This document shows positions 60,495 to 64,000 of a stretch of DNA of 64,000 nucleotides, piece after piece. Made by a program: the position numbers and the translations under genes. The stretch comes from Lysinibacillus parviboronicapiens (GTDB lineage: Bacteria > Bacillota > Bacilli > Bacillales_A > Planococcaceae), in contig NZ_PYWI01000006.1 of the NCBI RefSeq assembly GCF_003049575.1, forward strand, positions 1 to 64,000, written 5' to 3'. Numbering within the stretch: the first letter of the stretch is position 1; each line of letters begins with the position of its first letter. The notes below the pieces were generated by a model. That model did not search any database. It was not told where the DNA came from and saw only the letters and a program-made list of their open reading frames with translations.

Positions 60495-60937
60495 ACCGTT
60501 TAAATTTAATAACGTTAGGTGTTAAAGATATGGTAGAGTCACTAACATTTTATCGTGATGGACTTGGGTTTGAAGTATTTGTATATGGAGATGAATCAAG
60601 CCCAGATGTAATTTTCTTTAATAATGCAGGCACAAAAATTTCACTGTTTCAAATTGACCGCTTGGTAAAAGATATTAACGAAGAAAACACACCGCAGTTA
60701 GGTCATGGCTTTGCAGGAATTACCCTTGCTTATAACGGGAAATCTAAAGAAGAAGTTGATGAAGTATTTTTATTAGCTGAAAGGGCTGGTGCAAAAATCA
60801 TCAAGAAGCCGGAAACAGTATTTTGGGGTGGATATAGTGGTTATTTCCAAGACCCTAACGGCTATTATTGGGAAGTTGCATATGGCGATAGCTGGGAATT
60901 TGATGAAAATGATATGTTAATTATTAGCGAGAATTAG
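60491..60937 (+). CDS. VOC (glyoxalase/bleomycin resistance) family protein
   Basis: A 148-residue single-domain VOC protein: NLITLGVKDMVESLTFYRDGLGFEV, then GTKISLFQID, and FWGGYSGYFQDPNGYYWEVAY at the end. The motif suggests a metal-dependent or ligand-binding glyoxalase fold; the family covers isomerases, dioxygenases and drug-binding resistance proteins. AAAAGGGG precedes the ATG. Function not predictable. Confidence 0.88.
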   Translation: MNRLNLITLGVKDMVESLTFYRDGLGFEVFVYGDESSPDVIFFNNAGTKISLFQIDRLVKDINEENTPQLGHGFAGITLAYNGKSKEEVDEVFLLAERAGAKIIKKPETVFWGGYSGYFQDPNGYYWEVAYGDSWEFDENDMLIISEN

Positions 60938-60945
60938 AATATTTC

Positions 60946-60984
60946 GGCGTGTATTGAAAAATATTTTTCAATACACGCCATTTT
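60946..60984. terminator. Strong terminator after the VOC gene
   Basis: GGCGTGTATTGAAAAA (60946-60961) pairs perfectly with TTTTTCAATACACGCC (60964-60979), followed by ATTTTT. Confidence 0.92.
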
Positions 60985-61111
60985 TAAAATTCTTGGATAT
61001 ATAGAATTATGATTTGAGTTAGCGTTTTTGTAAATGTATAATACAAAATATGGATTTTCGAGGATACACTTATTTCTATTAAGCCGAAGTCATATATTTG
61101 GAGGATATAAA

Positions 61112-61780
61112 TTGTTTCGTATATTGTACATAGAAGATGAAAAAGAAATAGGTCAGTGGGTGACAAGAGATTTAACAGAAAGAGGCTACGAGGTAACTTG
61201 GCTAGAATCGGGAGAAGAGCTCGAGAAATACATTGTAGCCGCAGATATAGTTGTATTGGATGTTATGCTGCCCGGATTAGACGGATTTTCTATTGGCAAG
61301 AGAATAAAAAAGGAAAATAAGGAATTGCCGATTTTAATGCTGTCAGCACGTACAGCAGTAGAGGATAAAATAGAGGGCCTGAATTTTGCAGATGATTATT
61401 TAACAAAGCCATTTCATCCAGACGAGCTTGTCGCACGTCTTGAGGTATTGCTGAGGAGATATCAAAAGAATGATGATGTACTAGAACTTCAGCATCTAAA
61501 AATTCATACGAAAGAGATGCGTGTTATCAACCGACAAACTAATGACGAGATTCAATTAACAGGTAAACAGTTTTACTTACTGCAATTTTTTATACGTCAT
61601 TTAAATCAAATATTAACGAAAGAACAGCTCTATGAAGGCGTTTGGGGTGAAAGCTACATAGAAGGTGATAAAACATTAATGGTCCATATTCGATACTTAA
61701 GAGAAAAAATAGAAATAAATCCCGCTAAGCCAATGATTATTGAAACGATACGTGGAATTGGCTACAGGGTGAAATTATGA
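61112..61780 (+). CDS. Response regulator (OmpR/PhoB family)
   Basis: A 222-residue response regulator. The receiver domain (residues about 1-115) has Glu8-Asp9 and the phospho-acceptor Asp50 (VVLDVMLPGLDG), with SARTAV and LTKPF. The segment before DDYLTKPF is one residue shorter than usual (GLNFADDY). The winged-helix DNA-binding domain spans about 125-222 (TGKQFYLLQFFIRHLNQILTKEQLYEGVWG). The longest frame starts at 61034, but GGAGG lies just before the TTG at 61112, which begins at the receiver domain. Coupled to the kinase gene by a four-base overlap. Confidence 0.9.
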   Translation: MFRILYIEDEKEIGQWVTRDLTERGYEVTWLESGEELEKYIVAADIVVLDVMLPGLDGFSIGKRIKKENKELPILMLSARTAVEDKIEGLNFADDYLTKPFHPDELVARLEVLLRRYQKNDDVLELQHLKIHTKEMRVINRQTNDEIQLTGKQFYLLQFFIRHLNQILTKEQLYEGVWGESYIEGDKTLMVHIRYLREKIEINPAKPMIIETIRGIGYRVKL

Positions 61781-63168
61781 AATTTTTGCGACCATTTTTT
61801 TTTCTGCGATCATTATTAGCTAAATACATGTTGATTATCCTGATTGCCATGTCAATTACTCAGGTGGCTTACTTTGTTATTGCCCTTTTTGCGTTAGAAA
61901 TCACTAAAACCGGGCAGGATGAAAGTTTAAATGAAGTTAACCAAGAAAGCAATGTTGAGGAAAGATGGCACGATGAAGCGAAGCACATACAAAATTTTAC
62001 GGATGAAACAATTACGCAACATTTTGAAAGTTGGAAGCAGCGATATCCGAAAGCAGCAATGTTTTGGATAAGCGAGGATGGCACACTACGCTCAAAAGTA
62101 AATGTACAGGAGCAGCTACCATCAACATGGACACCTTCCTTTACAACAAAATTTATTAAAGAGCGTTATGGAGGAAATCCCTTTACGGTTATTGCCTTTG
62201 TAGGGGAGGATGAAACAAATGGTTTTATTGTTTTAGAAATTCCTAGAGATGTATTTAATCCACCACTGAGGAATATTTATGAACAATATGGTTCCTTGGT
62301 ATTTTTGGGTGTTATTGTCATTGTCTTATTTTTTATTTGCATATCCTTTTTGTTCTTTAGAGGGATTCGAAAACGCTTATTAAAACTACAGGATGCAATG
62401 GAAATTCGGGATGTAGATGGACTACCTATTGAGATACATGTGAAAAAGAAAGATGAAATCGGACAGCTCGAACAAACTTTTAATCACATGGTGGTCGAAC
62501 TGAGGGAGAGTAAACATCGCGAGAGGAAGGAAGAACAGCTACGGCGGCAACTAATCGCTAACCTGTCCCATGATTTACGCACGCCTTTAACAAAAATACG
62601 TGCGCAAGCTTACTCCATCAGTAAAGAGAATTTATCAGAAGAAGGCAAACAAGCGATTCAGGCAATGGAAACTTCCATTGTGAATATTGACGGACTAATT
62701 GAAAATTTAATGTCTTATACACTGCTTATGGCTAGTACATATATTTTTGAACCAAAGGAAATTAATGTGGTGCGATTTGCACGAGAACAAATGACTACAT
62801 GGTATCCCGTTTTCGAAAAGGAAGGCTTTGACATTGATATTGAACTACAAGCATTTGACGACAATATGTGGCTGATCGACCCGCTTTGGTTAGGTCGCGT
62901 ATTTGATAATATTTTTCAAAATGTACTACGACATGCGAATAGTGGGAAATATCTTGGCGTGAAAACAGAATCAACAGCACACTATGATGCATTTATCATT
63001 AAGGATTACGGGAAAGGCATGAAAAATGAATCAAATGCAAAAGGTGCCGGCATTGGTTTATCCATTGTGGACCTCATGGTGAAAGGCATGGAACTAGAGT
63101 GGGATATTACGTCAAGTGAATCTGGCACCATCATTAAAATAAAAAAACAAAAAGATTTGTCCAAATAA
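61777..63168 (+). CDS. Sensor histidine kinase
   Basis: A 463-residue membrane kinase. Membrane helices at about residues 17-40 and 172-195 enclose a sensor region of about 130 residues outside the cell. HAMP follows (about 196-250), then HisKA with phospho-acceptor His265 (ANLSHDLRTPLTKIRAQ), then the ATPase domain with N box FDNIFQNVLRHA and G boxes KDYGKGM and GAGIGLSIVDLMV. It phosphorylates the response regulator encoded just upstream. The signal is probably an antimicrobial or envelope stress, judging from the ABC ATPase downstream. Confidence 0.92.
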   Translation: MKFLRPFFFLRSLLAKYMLIILIAMSITQVAYFVIALFALEITKTGQDESLNEVNQESNVEERWHDEAKHIQNFTDETITQHFESWKQRYPKAAMFWISEDGTLRSKVNVQEQLPSTWTPSFTTKFIKERYGGNPFTVIAFVGEDETNGFIVLEIPRDVFNPPLRNIYEQYGSLVFLGVIVIVLFFICISFLFFRGIRKRLLKLQDAMEIRDVDGLPIEIHVKKKDEIGQLEQTFNHMVVELRESKHRERKEEQLRRQLIANLSHDLRTPLTKIRAQAYSISKENLSEEGKQAIQAMETSIVNIDGLIENLMSYTLLMASTYIFEPKEINVVRFAREQMTTWYPVFEKEGFDIDIELQAFDDNMWLIDPLWLGRVFDNIFQNVLRHANSGKYLGVKTESTAHYDAFIIKDYGKGMKNESNAKGAGIGLSIVDLMVKGMELEWDITSSESGTIIKIKKQKDLSK

Positions 63169-63187
63169 CTGGGCAAATCTTTTTTTA
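63153..63187 (+). terminator. Terminator overlapping the kinase stop
   Basis: AGATTTGTCC (63153-63162) pairs with GGGCAAATCT (63171-63180), followed by T7. The kinase stop codon lies in the loop region, so the ABC gene may be partly separate in transcription. Confidence 0.85.
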
Positions 63188-63258
63188 AACAAATTTTAAC
63201 CTTTGTCCTTACCTGCTTTTAAACTTCGTTTTTTATGCTTAATAAAGAGGTGAGGGAA

Positions 63259-64000
63259 ATGGAATATATCGTACAAACAGAAAATCTATCGAAACGTTTT
63301 GGTAAAGAGCAAGCTGTAGCAGGTATGGATTTAAAAATACGCAAAGGTGAAATATATGGATTTTTAGGGCCGAATGGAGCAGGGAAAACAACGACGATTC
63401 GTATGCTTTTAGGATTGATGAGGCCATCATCCGGGACAATTAAAATCTTTCAGAAGGATATAACGAAAGAAAGAATTAATATTTTAGCGAAAGTCGGTTC
63501 ATTGGTAGAGAATCCATCCTATTATCCACATTTAACGGCCTATGAAAATTTAGAAGCTATAAGAAAAATATTAGGTGTTCCGAAATCGCGTATCGATGAA
63601 GTATTAGAAATTGTTCGATTAAAGGATGCCGCAAATAAAAAAGTAAAAGGGTTTTCTCTCGGCATGAAACAACGTTTAGGTATTGCCGCGGCCCTTTTAC
63701 ATAATCCAGAACTACTAATATTAGATGAACCAACAAATGGACTTGATCCATCTGGCATTATTGAAATGCGGAATTTAATTAAACGACTGCCTTCGGAATA
63801 CGGGATGACAATTATTATTTCAAGTCATTTGCTGTCAGAAATTGATCAAATGGCTACAACAGTGGGCATCGTCACAAAGGGAAAAATAATTTTCCAAGAT
63901 TCGATCGAAGCCATGCGCACCTATGCACAGCCAAAGGTTTCATTCAAGGTAAGTAATAGCGAGCGAGCATGGCGTTCCCTCGTAGCGAATGGCATTAAGG
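63259..64000 (+). CDS. ABC transporter ATPase (bacitracin/lantibiotic class), partial
   Basis: The frame opens at the ATG behind GAGGTGAGGG and runs to the right edge, giving the first 247 residues. Walker A is GPNGAGKTT, the signature is FSLGMKQRLGIAAALL, Walker B is LLILDEPTNGLD, H-loop SSHLLSE. This BcrA/MutF-like class usually pairs with ABC-2 permeases to protect against peptide antibiotics, and often follows a two-component system as here. The permease gene is expected to lie beyond the window. Confidence 0.92.
   Translation, partial: MEYIVQTENLSKRFGKEQAVAGMDLKIRKGEIYGFLGPNGAGKTTTIRMLLGLMRPSSGTIKIFQKDITKERINILAKVGSLVENPSYYPHLTAYENLEAIRKILGVPKSRIDEVLEIVRLKDAANKKVKGFSLGMKQRLGIAAALLHNPELLILDEPTNGLDPSGIIEMRNLIKRLPSEYGMTIIISSHLLSEIDQMATTVGIVTKGKIIFQDSIEAMRTYAQPKVSFKVSNSERAWRSLVANGIK

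Overview
The window reads as a stretch of chromosome from a low-GC, AT-rich Gram-positive bacterium of the Bacillaceae/Caryophanaceae type, most likely Lysinibacillus or a close relative. This is inferred from strong AGGAGG-type ribosome sites, frequent TTG and GTG starts, hairpin terminators ending in T runs, lipoprotein signal peptides, Bacillus-type gene families (FeuA-like iron uptake, Btr-like AraC regulator, BltR/BltD, MocR-Ddl, YitT, YvyF-like, DUF4177, DUF2225) and extragenic palindromic repeats typical of this group. I see no rRNA, tRNA, CRISPR array or intact insertion sequence. Genes lie in short operons on both strands.

Layout. 1-2.6 kb: NUDIX hydrolase, and an HxlR regulator divergent from a flavin reductase. 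2.6-6.9 kb: Fur-controlled siderophore importer (two permeases, ATPase, lipoprotein), with a string of hairpins before the lipoprotein gene. 7.7-14.6 kb: AraC/GyrI regulator, chemoreceptor, secreted chitin-type LPMO with two FnIII domains and a chitin-binding domain, and a DUF4256 protein. 14.7-15.5 kb: tail of a second, decayed siderophore operon. 15.7-17.4 kb: MerR/GyrI regulator with a CPBP membrane protease behind a MerR-type 19-bp-spacer promoter. 17.7-25.9 kb: orphan glycine-betaine binding lipoprotein, truncated ECF sigma factor, ABC exporter pair, MocR regulator with D-Ala-D-Ala ligase, a MITE-like element and a YitT protein.

26.4-33.7 kb is the most interesting region. After a DUF2975/HTH pair comes a compact RiPP-type cluster: radical SAM/SPASM maturase with a probable N-terminal recognition domain, a 29-residue precursor with two Cys and an aromatic C-terminus, ABC-2 ATPase and permease, CPBP protease, small membrane protein, peptide-type ABC exporter and DUF4177 protein.

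34-52.6 kb is rich in detoxification and drug-response genes: ring-cleaving dioxygenase and flavin reductase behind an MhqR-like box, aldo-keto reductase, IclR, two RidA proteins, AI-2E family permease, GntR, MFS, GNAT with a leader peptide, pentapeptide-repeat protein, LLM oxidoreductase, TetR/MFS pair, a blt-like locus in which a MATE pump replaces the MFS pump, and TetR/DJ-1. 52.7-64 kb: erythromycin-esterase family protein, YvyF-like and DUF2225 proteins, HAD phosphatase, Tyr/Pro-rich small protein, siderophore-sensing AraC regulator with its cognate binding lipoprotein (Fur box), glyoxalase-family protein, and a two-component system followed by an ABC ATPase that runs off the end.

Several genes are remnants (siderophore ATPase and reductase near 15 kb, sigma factor near 19.1 kb, DUF4272-like tail near 52.6 kb, coupled fragment near 60.4 kb), showing repeated small deletions. 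At least five copies of one palindromic repeat family are scattered between genes, three of them associated with MITE-like ends. All gene names rest on recognition of sequence motifs; no database search was run.
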